From NCBI RefSeq assembly GCF_900111155.1, contig NZ_FOGG01000005.1, forward strand, positions 62,001 through 126,000: a DNA stretch of 64,000 bases. The letters are read 5' to 3'. This document shows, in pieces, positions 49,216 through 57,969 of the stretch (position 1 is its first letter; each line of letters opens with the position of its first letter). This DNA comes from Pedobacter rhizosphaerae. GTDB lineage: Bacteria; Bacteroidota; Bacteroidia; Sphingobacteriales; Sphingobacteriaceae. A program made the position numbers and the translations under genes. The notes under the pieces are model-generated. The model was not told the origin of the DNA and made no database searches. It saw only the letters and a program-made list of their open reading frames with translations.

Positions 49216-50250
49216 ATGAAAAAGATTATAACAATTGAAGATAAACTACAGTGGACTAACTATATAAAGCGTGCGTTGCACTACGATTTTTACCATACCT
49301 GGTATTATCATTCTCTGGATAAAACAGGTTTTCCAATTTTATTTGTATATGAAGAAAATCAAAACTTTATAGCTTTTCCACTTTTAAAACGAAATATACC
49401 TGGCTCTGATTTTTTTGATTTTACATCTGTTTATGGATACACGGGGCCAATCTCAAACCTGGATTTTAAAGTACTCGAAGATGATTTTATGGAAGGCTTC
49501 AAAGCTTCCTTTATAGAATATTTGCAAACAGGCCAAAATGTAACTGTATTTTCCCGCCTGCATCCATTTTTCGATCAGGAAAGATTGATGGGGAAGTTTT
49601 CCGGAGTTCATGCAAATGGCAAAACAGTGGCCATTGATTTGACCACCACCATAGAAGAACAACGTTCCGTTTACCGCAAAAGCGTAAAAGAAAAAATAAG
49701 ACGATTGCGAAAGCGTGATTACCTGGTTAAAGTTTCTAATGATATTAGCGATGCCCGTATTTTTGCAGATATTTATATCGAAAATATGCAGCGCGTTGGC
49801 GCTAAAGAATATTACTTTTTTAGTGAAAGCTATTTTGTTAATCTTTTAGCCTCCGATGAGTTTGATTCAAAACTTTTTTTAGTTTATAAAGATGGAGAGC
49901 CTATTTCTGGCGCTGTTGTAGTTTGTACCGACGAAATTATGCAGGTTCATTTGCTGGCCACGAAAACCAAATACCTTAACGAATCTCCTGCAAAACTCTT
50001 AACAGATGAAATTACCGTAATTGGCAGACAACTTGGCTACAAGTATTTCAATTTAGGGGGAGGTGTTAATTTTAAAGAAGATAACCTATTTGGCTGGAAG
50101 ATGGGCTTTTCAAAACTCTGTTTCGAATTTAACAGCTGGAGATACATTGCCAATAATGATTTGTATAATTCCCTTTTAGAAGAAAAAGCTATAGACAACA
50201 CCGCTAACATCGATTTTTTTCCACTATACCGCAATCCCGTAATGGCTTAA
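49216..50250 (+). CDS. FemAB-like aminoacyl/acyltransferase, copy 1
   Basis: 344 residues with two GNAT-like halves, as in the FemAB/BioF2-like group: FYHTWYYHSLDKTGFPILFVY at the start, YGYTGPISN, a basic helix KEKIRRLRKRDYLVKVS in the middle, and YFNLGGGVNFKEDNLFGWKMGF near the end. FemABX enzymes transfer amino acids from aminoacyl-tRNA to lipid-linked muropeptides; relatives in polysaccharide loci have other, mostly unknown, amine acceptors. The next gene is a paralogue with the same motif order, so this is a tandem duplication. Confidence 0.78.
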   Translation: MKKIITIEDKLQWTNYIKRALHYDFYHTWYYHSLDKTGFPILFVYEENQNFIAFPLLKRNIPGSDFFDFTSVYGYTGPISNLDFKVLEDDFMEGFKASFIEYLQTGQNVTVFSRLHPFFDQERLMGKFSGVHANGKTVAIDLTTTIEEQRSVYRKSVKEKIRRLRKRDYLVKVSNDISDARIFADIYIENMQRVGAKEYYFFSESYFVNLLASDEFDSKLFLVYKDGEPISGAVVVCTDEIMQVHLLATKTKYLNESPAKLLTDEITVIGRQLGYKYFNLGGGVNFKEDNLFGWKMGFSKLCFEFNSWRYIANNDLYNSLLEEKAIDNTANIDFFPLYRNPVMA

Positions 50251-50289
50251 TAATCACATAAATATTTTTATATATAATTATTAAATGAT

Positions 50290-51351
50290 ATGCTAATCGA
50301 TAAAAGTACTATTGGTTGCGCTTATAGATATACGCTCGATCAGAAAGACGACTGGAATAAGTACGTCGAAAATGCCACTGAGTATGATTTCTTTCATACT
50401 TGGAAATATCATAAACTTGCCAATAGCGGTGAGCCCGTTTTGTTTGTTTACACTGAAGGGGATAATTACATCGCTTTTCCACTACTCCAAAGGCCAATAC
50501 CAGGCACCCCATATTTCGATTTGCATTGTGTATATGGTTATACCGGTCCAATTTCAAACCGTTATTTTGAAGAGTTGGAAGAACACTTTATGCAGAATTT
50601 TAAGGATGCATTTTTAACCTTTTTAAAAGAAGGGAATTATGTATCTGTTTTCTCTAAACTACATCCATTTTTTGGGCATAGCAGGTTAATGATTAAGTTT
50701 GGCGGCCTGCACGATAATGGCAAGACCATTGCCATTGATTTAACGCAAAGTTTGGATGAACAGCGAAGAAAATACCGCAAAACCACGAAAGGTGATATCA
50801 ACAGATGCAGGAGATTCGGTTATCAAGTGAAAAAAGCTGAAACTAAAGAAGATATTTTAGCATTCTCCAGGCTTTATGAGCAAAATATGGGAAGAATTAA
50901 TGCATCTGAATTTTATCTCTTTAATGAAGATTATTTCCTGGAGTTGCTAACCAACGAAAAAAATTGTGAGCTTATGCTGGTTATCTCCAATGGAGAGGTT
51001 ATTTGCGGAAGCATAATTATGTACGCCAATAAAATTATGGAGGGTTATTTAATTTCAACCCAAACCGAATATTTGAAATATTCTCCAGCCAAGTTTTTAT
51101 TGGATGAAATTAGTTTAATAGGACGGAGCAAAGGAATAGATTACTATCATTTAGGTGGTGGTTTGGGTTTTAAAGAAAACTCCCTTTTCGAATGGAAGCT
51201 CGGTTTCTCTGATTTCATATTGGATTATAAAACATGGAGATACATTGCAAATCAAGAGGTTTATGATCATTTAGTGAAAGAGTCTGGAAATGAATGGGTT
51301 GAAGAGGTGGATTTCTTTCCACTGTATAGAATGTCTCCTTCCGTTAGTTAG
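50290..51351 (+). CDS. FemAB-like aminoacyl/acyltransferase, copy 2
   Basis: 353 residues, aligned with copy 1 through its length: FFHTWKYHKLANSGEPVLFVY, VYGYTGPISNRYFEELEEHF, KLHPFFGHSRLM, the basic RKYRKTTKGDINRCRRFGY, and YYHLGGGLGFKENSLFEWKLGFS. Identity by eye is moderate, roughly two in five residues, so the copies have had time to diverge in specificity. A 39-bp gap separates them. Confidence 0.78.
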   Translation: MLIDKSTIGCAYRYTLDQKDDWNKYVENATEYDFFHTWKYHKLANSGEPVLFVYTEGDNYIAFPLLQRPIPGTPYFDLHCVYGYTGPISNRYFEELEEHFMQNFKDAFLTFLKEGNYVSVFSKLHPFFGHSRLMIKFGGLHDNGKTIAIDLTQSLDEQRRKYRKTTKGDINRCRRFGYQVKKAETKEDILAFSRLYEQNMGRINASEFYLFNEDYFLELLTNEKNCELMLVISNGEVICGSIIMYANKIMEGYLISTQTEYLKYSPAKFLLDEISLIGRSKGIDYYHLGGGLGFKENSLFEWKLGFSDFILDYKTWRYIANQEVYDHLVKESGNEWVEEVDFFPLYRMSPSVS

Positions 51352-51539
51352 CCGTTGTTATTTGCAGAAATCACGAAAGGCTATTGCTGCTGTCATCAAC
51401 TTACTTAAAACCGTTATCTGTTTCGTTTTCTGCCCGAGTTAATCTCGTTGAACGGTTACGCAGAGAAAGGAGGGGGCATCCCAACCCCAAATCCATCATA
51501 CCCCAATTAATACCATATTATCATTTAATATTCCCTATT

Positions 51540-53471
51540 ATGAAAAAGCTAATATTCCCAGACAAAGCACATTCGAGGTGGTTGATATTGCTTATCGATC
51601 AGTTTATTGTGGTATGGACATTATTTATATCAATAGTACTCACCCATACGGCCAATTATGCTGATATCTTCAAGCTGGAAAACTATCTGTATGTTGGATT
51701 GTATGCTATAATTGCTGCTGCGGTATTTATTTCGTTAAGAATCCATACAGGCATTATCCGGTATTCCAATACAGAAGATATTTTAAGGGTATTTCTGGCT
51801 GTTTTTGTGTCTAGCTTACTCTTTGTCGGGTTGAACAAAATTCTGGCTCAGCGCTTTGAATTACTTTGGAGCCAGATGGATAAAGCCCTGATTTTGAATT
51901 TTTTCATTTCCTCATCGTTGCTCATCATGCTGAGGATTTCTGTTAAAGGAATTTTTTACTTTTTCAAAGAACTTAAGTCAGAGGATAAAGAACACATTTT
52001 AATCTACGGCTCTGAAAAAAAAGCCATCCTCATTAAAAAGGCAATAGAGCAAAATGAAGAGTCTAATTTATGTATTGTTGGCTTTGTAGATGATAATCAA
52101 GACCGTATAGATAAATATTTAGAGCAAAAGAAAGTTTTTCATTCTTCGGCTATTTCATTTTTGAAGAATAAACATGGGATAAAGAAAATTCTTTTTGCCG
52201 AAGATGCACTAAACACATTGAATAAAAAGAAAATTGTAGATACCTGCATCAATGAAGGAATTAAAGTGATTATGGTTCCTCCATCAAACAAGTGGTTGTA
52301 TGGCAAGTTTGATCAGCACCAGTTAAGAGATTTAAAAATAGAGGATCTTTTAGAACGGGAAGCAATTAAGCTCAATGAAAAGAATATTTTAAAAGAGCTC
52401 AATGGTAAGTGTATTTTGGTTACTGGCGCAGCGGGTTCCATAGGCTCCGAAATTGTTCGGCAGGTATTGCAGTATAATCCTAAATCGGTTATCCTCTGCG
52501 ATCAGGCAGAAACACCTCTGCACGATTTGAAATTAGAACTGGAAGACAGCTTGCAGGCCAAAAATGTTAAAATATTTATGGCTAACGTTCAAAATGCCAA
52601 CCGGATTAGAACACTTTTCGAATGGTATAAACCTGAAATTGTATTTCATGCGGCAGCCTACAAACATGTTCCAATGATGGAGAATAATCCGGCAGAAGCC
52701 ATATTAACCAATGTTTTAGGTACCAAAAATATGGCTGATATCTCATTAGAATATGGCGTAGAAAAATTTGTGATGATTTCCACAGATAAAGCTGTTAAAC
52801 CCACCAATGTAATGGGAGCTTCTAAAAGATTGGCCGAAATCTATATCCAGTCGCTTAATAGCCCTGAATTAACCACCACCGATTCTATTTCTGAAGGCCA
52901 TCATTTACGCACCCGCTTCGTAACTACCCGTTTTGGTAATGTTTTGGGCTCCAATGGTTCGGTTATACCTCGTTTTAAAAGTCAAATCGAAAAAAGAGGG
53001 CCTATAACCGTTACCCATCCCGATATTACCCGGTATTTTATGACCATTCCGGAAGCCGTGCAATTGGTTATGGAAGCAGGAGCAATGGGGCAGGGAGGCG
53101 AAATCTTCTTGTTTGATATGGGTAAGCCCGTTAAAATAGTCGATTTGGCTATCAACATGATTAAGCTGGCAGGCTTAGTGCCTTATGAAGATATTGATTT
53201 GGTATTTACAGGGTTAAGACCTGGAGAAAAATTATATGAAGAACTTTTACTATCGGAAGAGGCGATGATGGAAACGCATCATCCTAAAATTAAAATATCC
53301 CAAAAAGTTACCTATAACTTCATCTATGTCAATCAGATCATTAAAGATTTGATTGAGCTTAATCAGGAAGGTAATGACTATAACGTAGTGAAAAAGATGA
53401 AGGAAATTATTCCGGATTATATCAGTAATAATTCACAGTACGAAGATCTTGATTTGTTGGTAGCGAACTAG
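51540..53471 (+). CDS. UDP-HexNAc 4,6-dehydratase, PglF/WbpM type
   Basis: 643 residues from the ATG at 51540 (MKKLIFPDKAHSRW). An open frame extends 156 bases upstream but that stretch is low-complexity and lacks family sequence. Four N-terminal membrane helices, a CoA-binding-like region (HILIYGSEKKA), then the catalytic domain: VTGAAGSIGSEIVRQ (about 300), AAYKHVPMME, and STDKAVKPTNVMGASKR, where Met replaces the usual YxxxK Tyr as in WbpM and PglF. It makes the 4-keto-6-deoxy sugar that the DegT enzymes of this locus aminate. Confidence 0.92.
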   Translation: MKKLIFPDKAHSRWLILLIDQFIVVWTLFISIVLTHTANYADIFKLENYLYVGLYAIIAAAVFISLRIHTGIIRYSNTEDILRVFLAVFVSSLLFVGLNKILAQRFELLWSQMDKALILNFFISSSLLIMLRISVKGIFYFFKELKSEDKEHILIYGSEKKAILIKKAIEQNEESNLCIVGFVDDNQDRIDKYLEQKKVFHSSAISFLKNKHGIKKILFAEDALNTLNKKKIVDTCINEGIKVIMVPPSNKWLYGKFDQHQLRDLKIEDLLEREAIKLNEKNILKELNGKCILVTGAAGSIGSEIVRQVLQYNPKSVILCDQAETPLHDLKLELEDSLQAKNVKIFMANVQNANRIRTLFEWYKPEIVFHAAAYKHVPMMENNPAEAILTNVLGTKNMADISLEYGVEKFVMISTDKAVKPTNVMGASKRLAEIYIQSLNSPELTTTDSISEGHHLRTRFVTTRFGNVLGSNGSVIPRFKSQIEKRGPITVTHPDITRYFMTIPEAVQLVMEAGAMGQGGEIFLFDMGKPVKIVDLAINMIKLAGLVPYEDIDLVFTGLRPGEKLYEELLLSEEAMMETHHPKIKISQKVTYNFIYVNQIIKDLIELNQEGNDYNVVKKMKEIIPDYISNNSQYEDLDLLVAN

Positions 53472-53597
53472 CTTTCAGTGTTTTGTATCTTAAAAATTTC
53501 ATGAAATTATATTTTTTTAGTAAATTGCTGATAAGCTAATCGTCCCCAGGTTGTTTATCAGATTTAAATTGTTTTACAGAATTTAAATTAACCCACC

Positions 53598-54029
53598 ATG
53601 AGCTTAAATGTAGGACAGGTTCTTGAGCGCGTAGTGCGCAGAGACCGTATGGGAATCAGCGAATTATCCCGGAAACTCAATGTAAGTAGAAGAACAATCT
53701 ATAATTGGTTTGACCAGAAAAGCTTAAACCCCGAAATTATTTGGAAAGTAGGCACCGTTATTGGTCACGATTTTTCAGTCGAGCTGCCCGATACCTTTCT
53801 AAGAAACGAGCCCGGCAAGCGAGAAACATTTGAGTCTCACTATGAAGATGTAGTAAAAAGCGATGCCAATACCGTTTATTTTTGGATGAACAAGTACATC
53901 AGGCTGCTCGAAAAGTATAATGAAATATTGAGCCATACTACCGAAGAACTACATGCTGCCCCATTAGCGCACCACACTGTGCCTAAAAATACTAAGAAGG
54001 AATTCTCTGGAACTTTCGAGAAATCTTAA
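53598..54029 (+). CDS. Small helix-turn-helix protein
   Basis: 143 residues with an N-terminal HTH of about 50 residues: GISELSRKLNVSRRTIYNWF. The rest is helical and polar without a recognised domain (FWMNKYIRLLEKYNEI). A possible DNA-binding regulator of the adjacent polysaccharide genes; nothing in sequence shows its target. It stands between two gaps of about 130 and 170 bases. Confidence 0.75.
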   Translation: MSLNVGQVLERVVRRDRMGISELSRKLNVSRRTIYNWFDQKSLNPEIIWKVGTVIGHDFSVELPDTFLRNEPGKRETFESHYEDVVKSDANTVYFWMNKYIRLLEKYNEILSHTTEELHAAPLAHHTVPKNTKKEFSGTFEKS

Positions 54030-54201
54030 ATCCTTTTTATCTATTCATTAACCTTTATTAACAAAAATATTCTGAATACAGACGCTAAAGAGTGAAACAG
54101 CCTCTTTTATAGCCTCTTCCTTTTAAAATATTAAAAACCTTCGGTATGCGGATTTCCCATGCCCCAGGATTGTTTTGCTCCCCAACTAAATTTTTAATAT
54201 T

Positions 54202-54762
54202 ATGAAAACCATTAACCTCCTAATCCTATTAGTAGTTACCTTATGCATTCATCAAACCGCAAGATCACAATCACAAATTTTTAAAGGTACTGGAGTAAGG
54301 TACAGTGCCGGAATTGAAACAGGCTTGGCCACAGGCTATCTGGCCACCAAATACGAGGGTACCCTGGGTGTCTCTGCGCAGGCCGAGTTTCCTATTGTAG
54401 AAGGTGATCTCTATTCTACCTTAAATGCTGGTTTTAACAACATTTTTACCACGGCCACCTATGCTCATCTGGTAGATGATTTGCACCTGGTACCATTTAA
54501 AGCTGGCCTGAAGTACTTCTACAGAAGTAATCTTTATTTACAATCGGAGATTGGTTTCTCCTTTTTGCTTAATAAGGCGAAATGCGTAGAGGGTAAAAAT
54601 GCTGCATTTGTATATGCCCCGCAGGTTGGAATGATTTTCTATCTGCATGAGAAAGATTACATCGATGCAGGTGTACGGTTTGAAAGCAATAGTAAATTTT
54701 ACAAATGCGATCACAACAACAACTTCATTGGCTTTAGAATAGCCTGGGGCTTTACGCTTTAG
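54202..54762 (+). CDS. Secreted/outer-membrane beta-barrel-like protein
   Basis: 186 residues. Signal peptide MKTINLLILLVVTLCIHQTARS, then alternating beta strands (GIETGLATGYLATKY, GLKYFYRSNLYLQSEIGFSF, IDAGVRFES) and a C-terminal aromatic strand ending WGFTL, the pattern of small outer-membrane barrels. Two cysteines late in the chain (KCVEG, KCDHN) could form a disulfide. Function unknown; it may belong to the envelope export of the polysaccharide. Confidence 0.65.
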   Translation: MKTINLLILLVVTLCIHQTARSQSQIFKGTGVRYSAGIETGLATGYLATKYEGTLGVSAQAEFPIVEGDLYSTLNAGFNNIFTTATYAHLVDDLHLVPFKAGLKYFYRSNLYLQSEIGFSFLLNKAKCVEGKNAAFVYAPQVGMIFYLHEKDYIDAGVRFESNSKFYKCDHNNNFIGFRIAWGFTL

Positions 54763-54801
54763 ATCGAAATTATTCATTAATACTCACCCAAAGTATCCTA
54801 A

Positions 54802-55101
54802 ATGAAAGCAAGTATACAGTATAATGCTATGAATGGACTTTGGATCCTATTCATTGATTGTAAGTACGAGGAATCGCCAAAGTATATTCGGATGATTACG
54901 AAAATAATCATCAAAATGCTTTCAGGTGCCGCAATTCCAGGAAATAAACGTCGTGTGCGTGCAGGTAGACATTACCTTGTTCATGAGCATATTGTTGAGT
55001 TACACACCGATGAATGGTTTCCACTGGTTTTGGCCAGTAAACGTAAGGAACTCTTAGAGGGGATCAAGGCCATTTTTATGGATATGATTGGGAAAAAATA
55101 G
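54802..55101 (+). CDS. Hypothetical protein, 99 residues
   Basis: I do not recognise this protein. It is basic, mixed alpha/beta, without signal peptide or membrane helix (LWILFIDCKYEESPKYIRMI, VRAGRHYLVHEHIVELHTD). The codon pattern and its ATG-to-stop fit between the barrel gene and glmS suggest it is real. The stop codon lies inside an AT-rich palindrome. Confidence 0.55.
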   Translation: MKASIQYNAMNGLWILFIDCKYEESPKYIRMITKIIIKMLSGAAIPGNKRRVRAGRHYLVHEHIVELHTDEWFPLVLASKRKELLEGIKAIFMDMIGKK

Positions 55102-55113
55102 TAAACTATTTTT
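55094..55113 (+). terminator. AT-rich palindrome, possible terminator
   Basis: AAAAATAGT-AA-ACTATTTTT, nine perfect pairs overlapping the stop codon of the 99-residue gene and ending in five T. The stem is weak because it holds only two G/C pairs' worth of strength. Confidence 0.35.
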
Positions 55114-55159
55114 CAGCTTGGTTGCCAGCGATGTGCTTTATCACCCTGAAAACAAATGC

Positions 55160-55180
55160 TGATGGCCATTCTCGCCATCA
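55160..55180 (+). promoter_or_regulatory. Hairpin in the glmS leader
   Basis: TGATGGC-CATTCTC-GCCATCA, seven perfect pairs, ending 31 bases before the glmS ATG. It does not have the size or core of a glmS ribozyme. Confidence 0.4.
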
Positions 55181-55211
55181 CTTATAGAATTCATCTTAAC
55201 TAAATCAAATT

Positions 55212-57050
55212 ATGTGTGGAATTGTCGGCTATATAGGCTTTAGAGAAGCTTGGCCAATTGTTTTAAAGGGATTAAAACGATTGGAGTATCGTGGTTATGA
55301 TAGTGCAGGTATCGCTGTAATGAATGGCGAAAAACAAAATATATACAAGAAGGCCGGAAAGGTGTCGGTATTGGAAGATTACGCCAAAGCTTTCGATTGT
55401 TCCGGAAACATTGGAATGGGACACACGCGTTGGGCTACTCACGGGCAGCCATCAGATCGCAATTCCCATCCACATACTTCTAATAACGGCCAACTATCCA
55501 TTATCCATAATGGCATTATCGAGAACTACGCTACGCTTAAAGAGGAGCTGGTACAACGGGGCCATGTTTTTAGCAGCGACACGGATACAGAGGTACTCAT
55601 TCACCTGATTGAAGAAATTCAATTGATGGAAGGAACTGATTTACTGGAATCTGTTCGATTGGCTTTAAACGAGGTGGCTGGTGCTTATGCCATAGTAATT
55701 ATGGATAAGGCTAGTCCTGATCGGCTAATTGTAGCCAGAAAGGGTAGTCCTTTGGTAATAGGGGTAGGAAGCGGAGAATATTTTGTTGCTTCGGATGCTA
55801 CGCCTATTATTGAGTATACTAAAAATGTAATTTATCTGAACGACAATGAAATAGCTGTACTCACTAAAGAAGAACTTTTTATTAAGAGACTGGATAATGT
55901 TGTGCAAACCCCACAAATCCAGGAACTGAATATGAAACTGGAAATGCTGGAGAAGGGCGGTTTCGATCATTTTATGCTGAAGGAGATATTTGAGCAGCCA
56001 CGATCGATTTTAGACTGTATGAGAGGGCGTATCTATCCGGAGCTAGGACAAGTACAGCTTGGAGGGATTAAAGCCTTTGCAGATAAGCTAAAGAATATTG
56101 ATCGGATTATCATTGTAGCCTGTGGAACCTCCTGGCATGCCGGTTTAGTTGGAGAGTATCTGATAGAAGAGTATGCCCGCATTCCGGTAGAGGTAGAATA
56201 TGCTTCAGAGTTCAGGTACAGAAACCCGATTATAACCGAGAAGGATGTAGTGATTGCCATATCGCAATCGGGCGAAACCGCCGATACTATGGCGGCCATT
56301 GAAATGGCTAAAGAAAAAGGCGCTACGATTTTTGGGATTTGTAATGTGGCCGGAGCTTCCATTCCAAGGCTTACACATGCAGGTGTATACACGCATGCCG
56401 GCCCGGAAATAGGAGTGGCTTCTACCAAAGCATTTACTGCACAGGTAACAGTTTTAACTTTAATGGCATTTTACATGGCGCAACAACGCGGAACCATCAG
56501 CGATGTTAAAATGCGCGAATTGCTTACCGAATTAGAAACTGTTCCAGACAAGGTACAATCGGCATTGGCTTCTAACGAACTGGTAAAATACATTGCAGGA
56601 GAAATTAAGGATGCCAGTAATTGTTTGTTTCTGGGAAGGGGAAGTGGTTTCCCTGTAGCTTTGGAAGGGGCATTAAAACTTAAAGAGATTTCTTATATCC
56701 ATGCAGAAGGTTACCCTGCTGCAGAAATGAAGCACGGACCTATTGCGCTGATAGATGAACAAATGCCTGTAGTGTTTATTGCTACCAATAATTCATCCTA
56801 CGAAAAAGTAATCAGTAATATTCAGGAGGTAAAGGCCAGAAAGGGAATTGTGATTGCCATTGTAACGGAAGGAGATAAGAAGGTTAAAAATATGGTAGAT
56901 TATTCCATTGAAATTCCAGATACCGACGAGGCATTCTTGCCACTCCTCGCTACAATTCCCTTGCAGCTACTTTCTTACCACATTGCAGTAATGAGGGGTT
57001 GTAATGTGGATCAGCCAAGAAATCTGGCAAAATCGGTTACGGTAGAATAA
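55212..57050 (+). CDS. glmS: Glucosamine--fructose-6-phosphate aminotransferase
   Basis: 612 residues, full length. It makes glucosamine 6-phosphate from fructose 6-phosphate and glutamine, the first step to UDP-GlcNAc. N-terminal glutaminase with Cys2 (MCGIVGYIG), RLEYRGYDSAG and GHTRWATHG; two SIS domains with CGTSWHAGLVGEYL, ISQSGETADT and GRGSGFPVALEGALKLKE; C-terminal QPRNLAKSVTVE. Its position after the polysaccharide locus suits supply of UDP-HexNAc for peptidoglycan and the polymer, though it is a housekeeping gene. Confidence 0.97.
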   Translation: MCGIVGYIGFREAWPIVLKGLKRLEYRGYDSAGIAVMNGEKQNIYKKAGKVSVLEDYAKAFDCSGNIGMGHTRWATHGQPSDRNSHPHTSNNGQLSIIHNGIIENYATLKEELVQRGHVFSSDTDTEVLIHLIEEIQLMEGTDLLESVRLALNEVAGAYAIVIMDKASPDRLIVARKGSPLVIGVGSGEYFVASDATPIIEYTKNVIYLNDNEIAVLTKEELFIKRLDNVVQTPQIQELNMKLEMLEKGGFDHFMLKEIFEQPRSILDCMRGRIYPELGQVQLGGIKAFADKLKNIDRIIIVACGTSWHAGLVGEYLIEEYARIPVEVEYASEFRYRNPIITEKDVVIAISQSGETADTMAAIEMAKEKGATIFGICNVAGASIPRLTHAGVYTHAGPEIGVASTKAFTAQVTVLTLMAFYMAQQRGTISDVKMRELLTELETVPDKVQSALASNELVKYIAGEIKDASNCLFLGRGSGFPVALEGALKLKEISYIHAEGYPAAEMKHGPIALIDEQMPVVFIATNNSSYEKVISNIQEVKARKGIVIAIVTEGDKKVKNMVDYSIEIPDTDEAFLPLLATIPLQLLSYHIAVMRGCNVDQPRNLAKSVTVE

Positions 57051-57102
57051 GCTTTTTTGTTGCATGGGTTTTTGCAGATTGGTATCTCCCGAAATCGGGT
57101 CT

Positions 57103-57121
57103 TGCTGAACTTATTTCAGCA
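57103..57121. repeat. Dispersed REP-like palindrome
   Basis: TGCTGAA-CTTAT-TTCAGCA, the same 19-mer as 17680-17698 except one loop base, 53 bases after glmS. Confidence 0.7.
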
Positions 57122-57369
57122 TCTTTATTAATTGTTTTAGCCTCGGAAGACTTCAAATGAAGGTATATTTTGGTGTTCTATTTAATTTAACTGCATTTAA
57201 AATATCTATAAAAAGTTAACTAATTTATTAAAGGTTGTAGCAGTATGCCGCAACCTGTATAAGGCTACAACAGAACTAGTGCCGGTATTGAATGAAATTC
57301 AGCTGTAGGGATAATTTATTATCTCATGTCATAAGGGTATGATTCAGTCGTATGGCCTTGGTTCTTTTG

Positions 57370-57377
57370 TAGCTTTG
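57370..57377 (+). promoter_or_regulatory. Candidate -7 box of a small RNA
   Basis: TAGCTTTG matches TAnnTTTG; a TTTG -33 element at the right distance is not seen. Confidence 0.3.
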
Positions 57378-57383
57378 TGAAAT

Positions 57384-57458
57384 AGCTACGCAAAGTAGTT
57401 CATGTATAAAAAAATGCGGGAAGGCTGCTCTGAATAAGGGTGGCCTTTTCTTGTTTTA
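57384..57458 (+). ncRNA. Candidate small RNA
   Basis: About 75 bases beginning just after a TAGCTTTG box. First hairpin AGCTAC-GCAAA-GTAGTT (57384-57400, six pairs with one G-T). Second hairpin AAGGCTGCTC-TGAATAA-GGGTGGCCTT (57421-57447, ten pairs, three of them G-T), followed by TTCTTGTTTT. It is more than 300 bases from glmS and has no frame of its own, so an independent transcript with an intrinsic terminator is plausible. Confidence 0.35.
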
Positions 57459-57684
57459 GGCTTAGTTACAAGTATGAGATAACACAGTGAAGTTTTTTCT
57501 ACATTCAGTTTTGGCATCATTATAAGCTTACGCTTTTTTGCTGGCTACATCACCAACCAATCGCCTAAATCAATTAAATAGGATTTAAGTTTTTTAACAA
57601 ACAGTGCTATTGCATATATTTGAACATTAACCAGTATGAGGACCAACCTGCCAGCAAACCTGGTATGTTTCAAAACCAATTTAA

Positions 57685-57936
57685 ATGATACAAAAAGAAT
57701 TAGCGCAATTAACAGACGAAGAGTTATTAAAAGAAGCCAAAAGAGTGAAATCTGATAAGATTATTACTGCTGCTTTGATTGGCTTCCTGGCCGGAGTTAT
57801 AGTTTACACCGTGGTGAAAAAAAGCTTCGGATTTTTAACACTCATTCCTATTGTTTTTGCATACAAACTGTTCAATAAGCCAAAGTATAATACTACAGAA
57901 TTAGATGCTCTTTTAAAGGAAAGAGGTTTGAAATAG
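57685..57936 (+). CDS. Small membrane protein, 83 residues
   Basis: Unrecognised family. A polar N-terminus with a repeated acidic-basic pattern (ELAQLTDEELLKEAKRVKSD) is followed by two hydrophobic segments (IITAALIGFLAGVIVYTVV and FGFLTLIPIVFAYKLF) and a charged tail ending LLKERGLK. Probably an inner-membrane hairpin protein. Its apparent terminator is interrupted by a MITE copy. Confidence 0.65.
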   Translation: MIQKELAQLTDEELLKEAKRVKSDKIITAALIGFLAGVIVYTVVKKSFGFLTLIPIVFAYKLFNKPKYNTTELDALLKERGLK

Positions 57937-57969
57937 AAAACGGCAATTTTAAAATAAAAGACCTTCGCT

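Larger units (their letters stand above)
57051..57684. other. Noncoding region after glmS
   Basis: 634 bases without a supported gene. It contains the REP-like palindrome at 57103-57121 and a candidate small RNA at 57384-57458. The rest is AT-rich and shows nothing I can name. Confidence 0.65.

Noticed and set aside
51384-51539. N-terminal extension of the 4,6-dehydratase
   Set aside because: The stretch is proline/arginine-rich without family similarity; a good ATG at 51540 begins the known N-terminus.
53598-54029. Phage repressor or toxin-antitoxin component
   Set aside because: There is an HTH but no toxin partner, integrase, att site or phage gene around it.
55102-55211. glmS riboswitch/ribozyme
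   Set aside because: The leader is only about 110 bases with one simple hairpin; the ribozyme core is about 150 bases and I see none of its pairing pattern.
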